Source: Pollutimonas sp963706785
GTDB taxonomy: Bacteria; Pseudomonadota; Gammaproteobacteria; Burkholderiales; Burkholderiaceae_B
NCBI GenBank assembly: GCA_963706785.1
Contig: CAVPNJ010000007.1
Span: 1-64,000, forward strand
Length of the DNA: 64,000 nucleotides
Direction of reading: 5' to 3'
The notes beneath the pieces were generated by a model. That model searched no databases. It had not been told where the DNA came from and saw nothing but the letters and a program-made list of their open reading frames with translations. The translations under genes and the position numbers were made by a program. Every line of letters starts with the position of its first letter. Position 1 is the first letter of the stretch. Positions 1 through 9,432 of this stretch are shown piece after piece.

Positions 1-282
1 TTTAGGGGACTTGCTGCTTTTGTAGATACGCAGCCCAGGACGGGACACACGGTCGATACGCTCGATGACCGGACGGCCAGCGTAATACTTAAGTGTGATT
101 TCCAGAACAGGCTTGGCCTTGTCGCTGGAAACTTGGAAACTGTCGATGTAGCCTTCATCTTTCAGCACGGCAGCAATAGCTACCTTCAGCTTCGAGGAGG
201 GCATGCTAACCGACGTTTTATTGACTTGTTGTGCGTTACGCACACGGGTCAACATGTCGGCGATGGGATCGCTCATGCTCAT
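1..282 (-). CDS. rpsH: 30S ribosomal protein S8 (N-terminal part, runs off the left edge)
   Basis: S8 binds the central domain of 16S rRNA and, in E. coli, represses the spc operon. The visible 94 residues begin MSMSDPIADMLTRVRNAQ, the standard S8 N-terminus, and continue into KLKVAIAAVLKDEGYI. The start at 282 is preceded by GGAG eight bases upstream. An internal ATG six bases further on is less well spaced. The gene follows rpsN closely in the usual spc order. The C-terminal third is outside the window. Confidence 0.97.
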   Translation of the reverse strand, partial: MSMSDPIADMLTRVRNAQQVNKTSVSMPSSKLKVAIAAVLKDEGYIDSFQVSSDKAKPVLEITLKYYAGRPVIERIDRVSRPGLRIYKSSKSPK

Positions 283-293
283 GTGTAATTCTC

Positions 294-599
294 CTACCAG
301 CTGGCTTTGGTCATGCCCGGCACTTCGCCACGCAGCGACATTTCGCGCAGCTTGTGACGAGTTAAACCGAACTTGCTGTAAACGCCACGCGAACGACCCG
401 TGACGACGCAACGATTGCGCTGGCGAGTTGGGTTCGAGTTGCGGGGCAGTTGTTGCAGTTGCAAACGGGCCTGATAGCGCTCTTCGTCAGACTTGGACTG
501 ATCGTCGATAATTGCTTTCAGTGCAGCACGTTTAGGTGCAAATTTTTCTGCCAGCTTGGCGCGTTTGATATCGCGATTGATGAGTGAAAGTTTTGCCAC
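294..599 (-). CDS. rpsN: 30S ribosomal protein S14
   Basis: S14 is a late-assembling protein of the 30S head. The 101-residue length and the absence of the CxxC...CxxC zinc ribbon place it in the long, zinc-independent class usual in proteobacteria. The C-terminal segment RNRCVVTGRSRGVYSKFGLTR is the conserved rRNA-binding signature. It lies between rplE and rpsH with about 11-base gaps, so it is co-transcribed. Confidence 0.97.
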   Translation of the reverse strand: MAKLSLINRDIKRAKLAEKFAPKRAALKAIIDDQSKSDEERYQARLQLQQLPRNSNPTRQRNRCVVTGRSRGVYSKFGLTRHKLREMSLRGEVPGMTKASW

Positions 600-610
600 G
601 TCATCGCCCC

Positions 611-1150
611 TTAATTGCGAAACGGGAAGCTGAAGGCGGTAAGCAGTGCCTTGGCTTCGTCGTCGGTCTTGGCTGTAGTAGTGATGCTGATGTTCATCCC
701 ACGTACGGCGTCGATTTTGTCGTATTCGATTTCAGGGAAAATCAGCTGCTCTTTTACCCCGATGTTGTAGTTGCCACGTCCATCGAACGCACGACCTGAA
801 ATACCACGGAAGTCGCGAACGCGCGGCAGAGCCACGGCGACCAGGCGGTCCAGGAATTCGTACATACGGCGGCCACGCAATGTGACCATGCAACCAATAG
901 GGTAGTCTTCACGGATTTTAAAGCCCGCGATAGCCTTTTTCGTCTTGGTGACAACTGGTTTTTGACCTGATATTTTGGTCAGGTCAGAGACAGCGTGCTC
1001 AATGACCTTCTTGTCGGACACAGCCTCGGATACACCCATGTTCAGGGTGATCTTGGTGATGCGTGGGACTTCCATTACGCTTTTGTAGCCAAATTTGGCT
1101 TGCAGGTCGGCCGCGACCTTGCTGCGGTAAAACTCTTGTAAACGAGCCAT
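611..1150 (-). CDS. rplE: 50S ribosomal protein L5
   Basis: L5 binds 5S rRNA and forms part of the central protuberance of the 50S subunit. The 179-residue length is standard. Visible signatures are the N-terminal ARLQEFYRSKVAADLQ, the 'PRITKITLNMGVSEA' segment, and the C-terminal segment GMNISITTTAKTDDEAKALL. It sits between rplX and rpsN in the spc order. Confidence 0.98.
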   Translation of the reverse strand: MARLQEFYRSKVAADLQAKFGYKSVMEVPRITKITLNMGVSEAVSDKKVIEHAVSDLTKISGQKPVVTKTKKAIAGFKIREDYPIGCMVTLRGRRMYEFLDRLVAVALPRVRDFRGISGRAFDGRGNYNIGVKEQLIFPEIEYDKIDAVRGMNISITTTAKTDDEAKALLTAFSFPFRN

Positions 1151-1162
1151 GTTCTTCGCCCC

Positions 1163-1483
1163 TTAAGCCTTGGCGCCAACGACTGCGCCGCTGGAACGGA
1201 ATACACGGACCTTGCTGCCATCGACTTCTTTGATCCCTACGCGATCGGCCTTGCCGGTTTCGGGATTGAAAAGCGCCACATTCGAAATGTGGATGGGCAT
1301 GGTCTTGTCGATAATGCCACCTTGCGAGCCGGCCATAGGATTGGCCTTCACGTGTTTCTTGACGACATTAATGCCTTCGACCAGCACGTGGTCGGCGTCA
1401 ACACGTTGCAGCACGGTGCCACGACGTTTTTTGTCGCGACCAGTCAACACAATGACTTCGTCGCCTTTACGGATTTTTTCCAT
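1163..1483 (-). CDS. rplX: 50S ribosomal protein L24
   Basis: L24 is an assembly-initiating protein of the 50S subunit. It has 106 residues with an N-terminal KOW motif (KIRKGDEVIVLTGRDKKRRG, about residues 3-22), followed by the conserved VEGINVVKKHVK. It directly follows rplN (10-base gap) and precedes rplE, the canonical spc order. Confidence 0.97.
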   Translation of the reverse strand: MEKIRKGDEVIVLTGRDKKRRGTVLQRVDADHVLVEGINVVKKHVKANPMAGSQGGIIDKTMPIHISNVALFNPETGKADRVGIKEVDGSKVRVFRSSGAVVGAKA

Positions 1484-1493
1484 GGTTTGCTCC

Positions 1494-1862
1494 TTACAGC
1501 ACTTCTGGAGCCAACGACACGATCTTCATGAACTTTTCTGTACGCAATTCGCGCGTGACAGGTCCGAAGATACGGGTACCGATGGGTTCCAGTTTGGCGT
1601 TGAGCAACACGGCAGCGTTGCCACCGAACTTGATCAGCGAGCCGTCTTTACGACGAACGCCCTTAGCGGTACGAACCACTACAGCGTTGTAAATTTCGCC
1701 TTTTTTGACGCGCCCGCGTGGGGCCGCATCTTTGACACTAACTTTAATAATGTCACCGATAGCGGCATAACGGCGCTTCGAGCCGCCTAACACCTTAATG
1801 CACATGATTCTGCGTGCGCCAGTGTTATCGGCCACGTCCAGCGTGGTCTGCATTTGGATCAT
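1494..1862 (-). CDS. rplN: 50S ribosomal protein L14
   Basis: L14 sits at the 50S subunit interface, close to the bridge with the 30S subunit. The protein has 122 residues, begins MIQMQTTLDVADNTGARRIMC and contains KGVRRKDGS, both diagnostic. In most bacteria rplN directly follows rpsQ. Here it is the first gene of its transcript, because a 22-kb accessory block separates it from rpsQ at 23810. It therefore needs its own promoter in the 410-base gap upstream. Confidence 0.98.
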   Translation of the reverse strand: MIQMQTTLDVADNTGARRIMCIKVLGGSKRRYAAIGDIIKVSVKDAAPRGRVKKGEIYNAVVVRTAKGVRRKDGSLIKFGGNAAVLLNAKLEPIGTRIFGPVTRELRTEKFMKIVSLAPEVL

Positions 1863-2272
1863 GATTTTTCCTGTTCCAACTTAGCCGCTTCGCCCTACTA
1901 ACAATTAGTAGTGCCGCACAACCAGTTTTGGTCCCGTCAGATTTGGCCGCCCCAACATACACATATTAAAAACACATGTACTTGAAACCACCAAAGCCTG
2001 GGTTGAAATCTTGCTAAAAATTCGCTTTGATGCTTCTTGTTGCCTTGGGGCCAAATGAAATATAGTTGATATATACACTTAACCCAGTAGGCAAGTCATA
2101 CATATTAGCCTTTCGCGCGAAATAACGCAAGTACTTTTAGCAAGGTAATTATAGGCCGGTGGCGTAAACGCCACTCGCTGGGGTAACCCAACCGCAGTGT
2201 CGCTGATTAAGTTGCGACAATTCCTGAACTATCACGTCGATACAATAAATAGCGTCGTGGTGCAGTGTTTCG
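1863..2272. other. intergenic leader between tadG and rplN
   Basis: No open frame with coding character is seen here. The region must hold the promoter for the detached spc operon. The minus strand has a consensus TATAAT at 2148-2153, but no good TTGACA-like element 16-18 bases upstream, so the promoter is only a candidate. A short perfect stem (GTGGCG/CGCCAC) lies just upstream of it near 2159-2174 and could instead end tad transcription. It lacks a T-run. Confidence 0.4.
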
Positions 2273-4135
2273 TCATTCAATCAAGCGAAGTTCTGCACTG
2301 GTCGTCCGGGCCTGTTGAATGCGATTACGCAGCTCTTCCAGTTCGTTGACCGTATACACCTTCGTGGAACTGGAGCAATCTGCCAGCGCTTGGTTGCCGG
2401 AGCGGTTAACGTCCACGACATAAATACTGATGTTTTGCGCCTTGATCGCATTACACACGCGATTGGTGTAGACGTCCATAGCAGGCCAACCGGCGATGTC
2501 TGGTTTTACCATACCTGAATAAGGATCGGCCATCAGTAACGATGTACTGGGGCGTTGCCACTCGTCGGCCTGTTGTTTCTTTTTTTCGGGCAGGAAGGGT
2601 GGCTGATTGTGCTGGCGTTCCGGATTGGCCGGCGTGCTGCAGTTCTTACCGCTGTTGGCGCATTTCTTGACGTAGTACTTCAGCATGAATGCGAAGTTGT
2701 TGTTGGTTTCGGCCCATTGCTCCATATTATGAGGATTGCCGGCTGGGTCGGCATTCAAGCGAGCCCAGTTCGCGTTGTCTCCTCCTGCAAACAGCACAAT
2801 TACCTGTTTTTTTGGACCGTCGCCGGCGGGCAGCGCGTCTGAATTCCAGCCGGCGCCTCCACGCCAGTCGGGATGCAACATCCGCCATGACCATAGCAAG
2901 CCAGCCGGGAGCAGGGTGTCGCCGCGTAAAGCTTCCGAGGCAATCTTAGCCAGTGCGCTTTGTACCGAGGGGTAGTCGTCTTGCAAGAAATGGGTGCGAT
3001 TGCCATACAGACAATTTTCAGGTTCGAAGGCTCCATACACGAAGAAGTAGGCGTCGCCATCGGTCTTGCCATTGCGACGGCCGCCGAACTCGGCCCATAA
3101 GCGCCGATCGAAGCGCTTGCCATCAATACCATCCCTGGCGACTAGCGGTAGCGGTTGCGCATAACTGGAATGGTCGGCGACTTCTTCGTTCTCGTCTGTC
3201 TTGAAACCATTCAGCGGCAGGCCTTTCCATTCTGGACCGGTGCCCTTCTCATTGAACCGCGTCATAACGCGAACGAAGACGGGCTGGAAAATGGCCTGGG
3301 GTGTCAAGGCGCTGATCGAAGTGCTGGGGCGCTCCCAGGGCCGAGGTTCGGCAATACAGCCTCGCCATACAGCGTCGGTGTAATGTGGGTTGCTGTAGGT
3401 AAGCTTGTTGTTTCCGGCCCAGGTCTGCTGCCACCGGGACACCCAGGGTACTCCGGCGGCACCCACGTTCACCGTATCCGAAAAGGGTACCAGCCCAAGG
3501 TAAACTCCGGGAACAGCCTGCTTGCCATCTCGCAACAATAGCCCAGCCAGCGTGGCTGCGGAACTGTTCAGCGCTGTCGTGGCGTTAACCAAAGACTGGC
3601 CGGAACGACCCTTGGGTACACCCTTGTCCACGGCGAAAACCACTTCAAGGTCGGTGATGCCGCCCAAGCTGACGACGCTACGTGTTTTCAGGCCAAAGGC
3701 CGACACGTCGAGAAAACCAGTGCTAAGCAAAGGGAGCCGACCCTGCACGCTCAGGGTCAGACTGCTGCCGTTATCAGACGGATCCAACGACAGGGTGTCA
3801 TGGCTGACCTGGCTTCCCAGGTAAGCTTCGGGGAAATTGGCTTGAAAGTACGCACGCGCTTCGGCCAGTAGGTCGGCGTTCAAGCCTTTGAGGGAGGCCA
3901 ACCGGCCTGCCGCCAATGCGGCGTTGTCGAGCGATGTTTGCAGACGGGCTTTTACCGAGGTGTAGCGCGCCAGGTCGATGGCGCCCAGGGCCACACCAAA
4001 AATGAGGCCGGCGCTGACTAGAAACAAGGGGGCGACGGCTCCTTTCTCATGACTCCAGAGCCGCCCGATGAATGCGCCAAGCCGCGACCTTGGACTGGAA
4101 AGTGAGCGATACATGAGCGTTAGCCTGTCAGTCAT
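2273..4135 (-). CDS. tadG: TadG-like pilus assembly protein
   Basis: The last gene of the tad operon encodes a 620-residue protein. An N-terminal TadE/G-type segment has a charged stretch and EKG, then AVAPLFLVSAGLIFGVALGAIDLA (about residues 30-56), a single membrane anchor. The rest is a large periplasmic domain. In many TadG proteins this is a von Willebrand A domain. Here the expected DxSxS metal site appears as 'VVFAVDKGVPKGRS' (about residues 166-179), so the metal site is not intact. Unlike TadE and TadF it lacks the Glu at +5 after the processing-like Gly. It overlaps tadF by 8 bases. Confidence 0.82.
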   Translation of the reverse strand: MTDRLTLMYRSLSSPRSRLGAFIGRLWSHEKGAVAPLFLVSAGLIFGVALGAIDLARYTSVKARLQTSLDNAALAAGRLASLKGLNADLLAEARAYFQANFPEAYLGSQVSHDTLSLDPSDNGSSLTLSVQGRLPLLSTGFLDVSAFGLKTRSVVSLGGITDLEVVFAVDKGVPKGRSGQSLVNATTALNSSAATLAGLLLRDGKQAVPGVYLGLVPFSDTVNVGAAGVPWVSRWQQTWAGNNKLTYSNPHYTDAVWRGCIAEPRPWERPSTSISALTPQAIFQPVFVRVMTRFNEKGTGPEWKGLPLNGFKTDENEEVADHSSYAQPLPLVARDGIDGKRFDRRLWAEFGGRRNGKTDGDAYFFVYGAFEPENCLYGNRTHFLQDDYPSVQSALAKIASEALRGDTLLPAGLLWSWRMLHPDWRGGAGWNSDALPAGDGPKKQVIVLFAGGDNANWARLNADPAGNPHNMEQWAETNNNFAFMLKYYVKKCANSGKNCSTPANPERQHNQPPFLPEKKKQQADEWQRPSTSLLMADPYSGMVKPDIAGWPAMDVYTNRVCNAIKAQNISIYVVDVNRSGNQALADCSSSTKVYTVNELEELRNRIQQARTTSAELRLIE

Positions 4136-4733
4136 CGGCGGGCTCCAGTGTGCTTAGATCGCCATAGCGCGGTCTTGCCACTGCTCGGCTGTATAGCGTC
4201 AGGCTGCCGCCCAGGGTTTTCCAAAATCCGGAGCTTAGCGCAAACGGCTCGTGCTTATACAGGGCTTCGACCAAGATGAGCGTGTCACCGACACGGGGCG
4301 CCGGCAGGTCATCTGTGGAGCCCAGGCGGCTGGGCCCTATCGACGTATTGCCATAGTCTACCGGCCATCCTTCGCCTGTTGCCCAGCGCACCGCTCGCGT
4401 ATTCTTGTCCTCGACGCCAACCTGCACGGTGATGCTCAGGCGACCTTCCGCAGAGAAATTCAAGGGCTGATACAGGTCGGCGGCAATGGTTTGGTACACG
4501 CATATCGCATTTGATGCCGTGCAATCTGACTCGCTGAAGATTTCCCGCTGCATGGACAGGCTGTGGGCGACGCTGCTCGCGGCACGGTCGACTTGCGATT
4601 GCGCCCGGAAGTGCAGATAGAGGTCGATCGTACCCAGCAGGAAAAAAACGAATAGCGGCAGAATGATCGCCGCCTCGAGGGCGGCCGACCCGCGGGGGGA
4701 TCTGAGCAAAGAACTATTTATTCCGCTGTTCAT
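4128..4733 (-). CDS. tadF: TadF-like pseudopilin / TadE family protein
   Basis: This is a minor pseudopilin of the Flp pilus system, 201 residues long. The N-terminus has the prepilin-like motif RG followed by SAALEAAIILPLFVFFLLG (residues 15 on), with Glu at +5 and a single hydrophobic segment. A periplasmic domain follows. In tad systems such proteins are cut by the TadV peptidase. It starts 2 bases after tadE ends and overlaps tadG, so it is translationally linked. Confidence 0.8.
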   Translation of the reverse strand: MNSGINSSLLRSPRGSAALEAAIILPLFVFFLLGTIDLYLHFRAQSQVDRAASSVAHSLSMQREIFSESDCTASNAICVYQTIAADLYQPLNFSAEGRLSITVQVGVEDKNTRAVRWATGEGWPVDYGNTSIGPSRLGSTDDLPAPRVGDTLILVEALYKHEPFALSSGFWKTLGGSLTLYSRAVARPRYGDLSTLEPADD

Positions 4734-4735
4734 GT

Positions 4736-5263
4736 TCAGGGCTCGTTTTGCAGGATGATGCTGCGTTCAAACCGCATTATTTTTATATTGAGCCAACTGA
4801 GAATGCCCGAGAAACCAGTGCTCGTGAAACCGAGGCGGTAAATCATCAGGGCGTTTCTTCCGCCCATATTGCACTGAGGCTGATAATTCGGGTCGTCAAT
4901 GGGAAGCTTCGTGTACTTACCCGGCTCGTAAACGCGCACATCGACAAAAAGCTTTTCGTCATCAAAGACCCAACTACTCATGCCGGCCGACAGCAGCGAC
5001 TTGATGCTACGGGTGCAATTTGAACCGTCCAGCCGGTTCGTTTGGCCCTGCCTGGCGATTTCATTAGCCACACGACCCAGCGTGGCGTCGGCCATCATCA
5101 TGATGCCCATCTCGATGGCGAAAAACAGCACCAGAATGGCGGTAGGGGCAACGAGTGCGAACTCCAGGGCCGTCACTCCGCGCTGCCCGAGACGGCGTTT
5201 TCTGGCCCTGCTAATCGGACCTGGGCGCGCGCGCTGATCACCAAGGCGCTGCAGGCAGACCAT
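4736..5263 (-). CDS. tadE: TadE-like pseudopilin
   Basis: This 175-residue minor pseudopilin has a basic N-terminus (RARKRRLGQRG) and then VTALEFALVAPTAILVLFF. That gives a Gly cleavage site and Glu at +5, typical of TadE. A C-terminal periplasmic domain has three Cys. The start is supported by GAGGAG about six bases upstream, which overlaps the end of tadD. It is the first of three consecutive TadE/F/G proteins. Confidence 0.85.
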   Translation of the reverse strand: MVCLQRLGDQRARPGPISRARKRRLGQRGVTALEFALVAPTAILVLFFAIEMGIMMMADATLGRVANEIARQGQTNRLDGSNCTRSIKSLLSAGMSSWVFDDEKLFVDVRVYEPGKYTKLPIDDPNYQPQCNMGGRNALMIYRLGFTSTGFSGILSWLNIKIMRFERSIILQNEP

Positions 5264-5266
5264 GGC

Positions 5267-6043
5267 TTACTCCTCGGCTTTCATCCGCCGACGGACTTCC
5301 TGGTAGAACTTCAGGTTGTCTTGCACGGTTTCTCGAGGAAGGTCGCCCAGCAGTATGCTTTCGGCGGCATCCTCGCGGCCCATCAAGCCGTAGGCCAAGG
5401 CCAGGTTCTGGCGACCCTGCGGAAGTGAAGCCGGTACGCCCATGACATCGAGCAGCACATTGACAGCTTCGCGGGGTTTGCCGCTGAGCGACAGCGAAAG
5501 GCCTAGGTTGCTACGCAGGGCGGGATCGTCTGGATGCGCGGCAAGACCCTGCCGGTAAGCAGTCTGTGCTTGCGGGTGATTGCCCGAAAGATCATGAGCG
5601 ACGCCCAGCCCCGCCAGCACAAGGGGGTTGTCTGGCCATTGTTTGCGCATGCCTTCATATCGGGCAATGGCTTCGGGCAACCGCCGTTGCCGGATGTCCA
5701 TGCGAGCCAGTCCCAGGTGCGCATCGAGTTGCTGGGGATCAATGTCGATCGCCGCCTGGTATGCCTGGCGCGCTTGCGAAATGTCGCCAGAGAGATATCG
5801 AGCAGTGGCTAGCCCTAACCAACCGTCCACTACTTGAGGTTGCGCGGTCGTAATACGCTGGTACAAGGAAAGCGCCACGTCGAGATCGCCGCTGGCCAGC
5901 GCACTGCCGGCAATCCGCAGGTCGCCTGCCTGTAGCGCCACTCTGTCGACGGCGCTTTCGAGAGGCTGAACTTTCACTGTGCGCATAGGCGAACAGGCGG
6001 CCAGCAGCAGGCAAGATGTCAATACAAATATAAATCGGGTCAT
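5267..6043 (-). CDS. tadD: TadD-like TPR lipoprotein
   Basis: This is a predicted outer-membrane lipoprotein that acts as assembly scaffold for the Flp pilus, as TadD does in Aggregatibacter. It begins MTRFIFVLTSCLLLAACSP, a lipoprotein signal with lipobox LAAC. Tandem TPR repeats follow, for example WLGLATARYLSGDISQARQAY and LGLSLSLSGKPREAVNVL. The 258 residues are usual for TadD. An upstream in-frame ATG would destroy the signal peptide and was not chosen. It starts about 10 bases after tadC ends. Confidence 0.85.
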   Translation of the reverse strand: MTRFIFVLTSCLLLAACSPMRTVKVQPLESAVDRVALQAGDLRIAGSALASGDLDVALSLYQRITTAQPQVVDGWLGLATARYLSGDISQARQAYQAAIDIDPQQLDAHLGLARMDIRQRRLPEAIARYEGMRKQWPDNPLVLAGLGVAHDLSGNHPQAQTAYRQGLAAHPDDPALRSNLGLSLSLSGKPREAVNVLLDVMGVPASLPQGRQNLALAYGLMGREDAAESILLGDLPRETVQDNLKFYQEVRRRMKAEE

Positions 6044-6053
6044 GGGGCTATCC

Positions 6054-7002
6054 CTATTTCGACAAGGCGCCGAATGAATTGATGAGGCCGAGTACGGCGG
6101 GTCCGGCCACAATGAGAAGGACGGTCGGCAGGATGAACAGCATCATGGGCAGGGTCATTTTGGTGGAGAGCTTCGCGGCGGCTTCTTCGGTGCGCATCCG
6201 GCGGGCCGTGCGCTCGCTGGCCGACAGAATGCGCAGCGCCTCGCTAATGGGCGTGCCATATTGACGGGACTGGCTAAGCGTGGACGCCAGGCTGCGTACC
6301 GAGTCCATGGCGACGCGGTTGGCCAGTCTGGCGCAATACCTGCGACGCATCACCGCTAATTTGTAGCTGCGCTGCCGTCAGGGTGAATTCATCGCTCAAT
6401 TCGGGTGCCAGAAATTCCAGCTCTTGGGCGACTCTTTGAATCGTGGCGTTCAGACCAAGACCCGAATTGGCGCACACCACCATCAGATCGAGCGCATCGG
6501 GAAAACTATTGGCAATGGCCAGTTGCCGTCGCTGCACCAGTTTATCCAGCACAATGCGTGGCAGCAGCAGCCCAAGGTATAGGCCAAATCCGGCGCTAGT
6601 CAATTTCAGCGTCATTCCAGCCGCTTCTAAGCGAGGCCACAGTACGAAAGCCACCAATAGGACCAGCAGCAGGCCGGTAGCAATAGCGGTACCCATAAGC
6701 ACCGGCAAGGCGACGGCCTGGCGATAGCCAGCCGACACTAATTTGCCGCGCATTTCCCGCCGTTGCGAACCGTTAAAGACTGGTAAGCGTCGTCCCATCG
6801 CCGACAATAGCTGGACACTGCGCTCGCGAACCGTGAGTGCGCTATGCGAAGAGATATCCGCATTGGGCCCCTGAGCCACCGTTTCCAGACGCCTGCGTAT
6901 GCGCGCCCGCACGCCTAACTGGGTCCGCGCGTACCACCCCAGGCCAGCTAGCGCCAGCAGCAGGATGACAATGTTCAGCCAGTCGATCAAGGTGAATATC
7001 AT
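6054..7002 (-). pseudogene. tadC: TadC inner-membrane platform protein, frame broken
   Basis: TadC and TadB form the type II secretion F-like inner-membrane platform of the tad machine. The first frame (7002 down to about 6331) encodes a membrane segment at residues 5-23 and the T2SF domain through LTAAQLQISGDASQVLR. The second frame resumes at RLANRVAMDSVRSLAST and continues through two C-terminal membrane segments to the stop at 6054. Removing one base near 6331 (extra C in the minus-strand GCGCCAGAC) joins them as ...QVLRRLANRV..., giving a normal-length TadC. This is either a real inactivating +1 insertion or a sequencing error. The error is favoured because the other tad genes are intact. 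Confidence 0.85.
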
Positions 7003-7003
7003 G

Positions 7004-7984
7004 TCAAGACTTGAGCTTGGATAGGCGGTTAACCAGCACTAGCCCGATGCTCAGCAGCAGGCCGGCACAAGCCAAAATGACGTTGCCGTTTTTGGTCTGA
7101 AAAAGCACGCGAATGTAGTCGGGGCTGATGAACCACATCAGCGCCAGCATGACCATCGGGATCGCAGCCAAAACCTTGGACATGATGCGCGCTTCGGCGG
7201 TAAGCGCTCGTGCTTTCAACCGTAGATCGCGTCGTTCACGTATGACACCGGCCAAGTTCGTCAGTGTGGCGCTTAGCGAGCCGCCAGTTTCGCGTTGCAA
7301 CTGCAAGCAGACACAAAGAAAGGAAAAGTCTGCCACGCGAATGCGCAATTCGGCCTCATCGAGCACGGTCGTCATGTCGTTTCCCACCTGGAGATTCTGG
7401 CCAATGCGACGAAATTCAGGGCCGGCAGGCCAATCGTAGATGTCACCGATATTGCGTATGGCTTGCGCCACGGGGACGCCCGCCTGGCTGGCGCGGGTAA
7501 TGGTGTCCAGAATATCGGGCATCTGCGCCAGGAAGGCATTACGAAAACGTTCGACCAGCGTCTGATAGGCAAGGTGACCGGCCGCTGCGGGAATGGCGAT
7601 GGCCAGCAAGGCTTCCAGCCACCATGGAAAAGGCAGCAGCAGCCAGTTGACCACTAGCGTAAGCAAGAACAGAAACGGAACCCCCAGCGCAATGGTGTAC
7701 ACACCTCGTCGACCGCCCAGCGCTTCCATGCGCGCCAGATAGATTCCCAAGAACCCCATGGAAGCGCGCAGCCGCCGGCGCCGCGCCTCGCGCAGCGCGC
7801 GCGCCGTCTCCGCTATTGTCTTGATCTCGGTGTCGGATGGCAGTCCGGTCGTCAGCTGGCGCAACCTGTCCCGCACGTTTTCCTTGTCGGATTTGCGCAG
7901 CACGCGTTTGGCGACGATAAACAGTCCGCCGCCAAAAACCACAATGAAAAACACCAGCAGGGCAACGCGGTCCGCTTCGCTCAT
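7004..7984 (-). CDS. tadB: TadB inner-membrane platform protein
   Basis: This is the partner of TadC in the inner-membrane platform driven by the TadA ATPase. It has 326 residues. An N-terminal membrane segment (VALLVFFIVVFGGGLFIVAKRV) is followed by two central segments near residues 95-135. The cytoplasmic T2SF domain contains FRNAFLAQMPDILDTITRASQAGVPVAQAI, typical of TadB. A C-terminal hydrophobic pair completes it. It overlaps the end of tadA by 4 bases (ATGA), which implies coupled translation. Confidence 0.9.
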   Translation of the reverse strand: MSEADRVALLVFFIVVFGGGLFIVAKRVLRKSDKENVRDRLRQLTTGLPSDTEIKTIAETARALREARRRRLRASMGFLGIYLARMEALGGRRGVYTIALGVPFLFLLTLVVNWLLLPFPWWLEALLAIAIPAAAGHLAYQTLVERFRNAFLAQMPDILDTITRASQAGVPVAQAIRNIGDIYDWPAGPEFRRIGQNLQVGNDMTTVLDEAELRIRVADFSFLCVCLQLQRETGGSLSATLTNLAGVIRERRDLRLKARALTAEARIMSKVLAAIPMVMLALMWFISPDYIRVLFQTKNGNVILACAGLLLSIGLVLVNRLSKLKS

Positions 7985-9432
7985 CCCTTCATCGCCTCCA
8001 GCAATTGCGCTTCTAGTCCATAGTAGCGGGCACGCTCGCTGAAAGCCGGCCGTAGCCCCGAAGTATCGTACGTACCCTGCACCTCGGCGCCGAACGCGGA
8101 TGCTTCGAAATTGAAGCGAAACAGATCCTGAGTCACGATGACATCACCCTCCATGCCCATGACTTCGCTGATGCTGGTGAGGCGCCGTGTGCCATCACGC
8201 ATGCGCTCGATCTGCACCACCATATGCACCGCACTGGCGATCTGGCGGCGGATCGCGTACAGCGGCAGGTTGCCATTGGCCATCATCACCATGCTTTCCA
8301 GACGAATCAGGGCATCCCGCGGGGTGTTGGCGTGCAGTGTCGTCATAGAGCCATCGTGGCCGGTATTCATGGCTTGGAGTACATCGAAAGCCTCCGCGCC
8401 ACGGGTTTCGCCAAGGATGATACGGTCGGGACGCATGCGCAGCGCGTTACGGACCAGATCGCCCTGAGTCACGGCGTTTCCGCCCTCGATATTGGGCGGC
8501 CGCGTCTCAAGGCGCACGACATGCGGCTGCTGCAGCTGCAATTCCGCGGCATCTTCGATCGTTACAATGCGTTCGCTTAAATCAATGAAGTGCGAGATGG
8601 CATTCAGCAAGGTGGTCTTCCCCGACCCTGTGCCTCCAGAGATAATGATATTCAGGCGGCAGGCCGCGGCAACCTGAAGTACCTTGGACATGGCCGTGGA
8701 CATGCTGCCGAAGCCTGCCAGGCGCTGCAAGGTAAGGTTGCTACGCGAAAACTTGCGGATGGAAATCGAAACGCCGTCAAGCGCCAGCGGCGGCATCACC
8801 ACGTTGACCCGGCTCCCGTCGGCCAGCCGCGCATCCACCATCGGGCTGCTTTCGTCCACCCGTCGACCGACCGCCGCGGCGATGCGTTGCGCCACATTCA
8901 CCAGATGCGCATGGTCGCGGAACTTGAGCTCCGTCAGAGTCAGCTTGCCCTTACGCTCGACGTATACCTTATCGGGACCATTCACCATGATGTCGTTCAC
9001 GGTGTCATCGCTCAGCAAAGGCTCAATCGGTCCAATACCGAACATGTCGTTCAGTATCTCGTCGGTCATCTGCCCTTGTTCCTGCTGCGTGATCGGCAAG
9101 CGCTCGCGCAGCGCCAGTTCAGAGATCAGTTTCTCGATCTCGTCACGCACTTGGTCGCGCGACATGGCCAGTGCGGCCGAAACGTTCAGCGTTGAAAATA
9201 CGAACTGCCGAGCCGTGGCGTAATGCTCGGATCGCACGATCGTACGTGCGGTATCGACACCACGAAAACCAGCGGTGCCCAGGATGGCCGGGCGTCGTGT
9301 GGTGCTTTCGCCGTCGGTGATGGCGTTCTGCGTTGCCCTGGTAGTAACCCCTTTCGCGGGCACAGGCACTGACCGCATGGCGGTGCCTTGTGCCTCGCCG
9401 AGGTCTGGAGCCTTGGATCTGCGGCCAAACAT
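7981..9432 (-). CDS. tadA: TadA/CpaF secretion ATPase
   Basis: This hexameric GspE/VirB11-type ATPase powers Flp pilus assembly and retraction. It has 483 residues. The Walker A motif GGTGSGKTT is at residues 266-274. Downstream are TIEDAAELQL, an Asp box (DRIILGETRGAEAFDVLQAMNTGHDG) with the VirB11/CpaF His box, and TTLHANTP. The N-terminal domain contains GIGPIEPLLSDDTVNDIMVNG, diagnostic for CpaF. The start codon overlaps the stop of tadZ (TGATG) and the 3' end overlaps tadB. Confidence 0.95.
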   Translation of the reverse strand: MFGRRSKAPDLGEAQGTAMRSVPVPAKGVTTRATQNAITDGESTTRRPAILGTAGFRGVDTARTIVRSEHYATARQFVFSTLNVSAALAMSRDQVRDEIEKLISELALRERLPITQQEQGQMTDEILNDMFGIGPIEPLLSDDTVNDIMVNGPDKVYVERKGKLTLTELKFRDHAHLVNVAQRIAAAVGRRVDESSPMVDARLADGSRVNVVMPPLALDGVSISIRKFSRSNLTLQRLAGFGSMSTAMSKVLQVAAACRLNIIISGGTGSGKTTLLNAISHFIDLSERIVTIEDAAELQLQQPHVVRLETRPPNIEGGNAVTQGDLVRNALRMRPDRIILGETRGAEAFDVLQAMNTGHDGSMTTLHANTPRDALIRLESMVMMANGNLPLYAIRRQIASAVHMVVQIERMRDGTRRLTSISEVMGMEGDVIVTQDLFRFNFEASAFGAEVQGTYDTSGLRPAFSERARYYGLEAQLLEAMKG

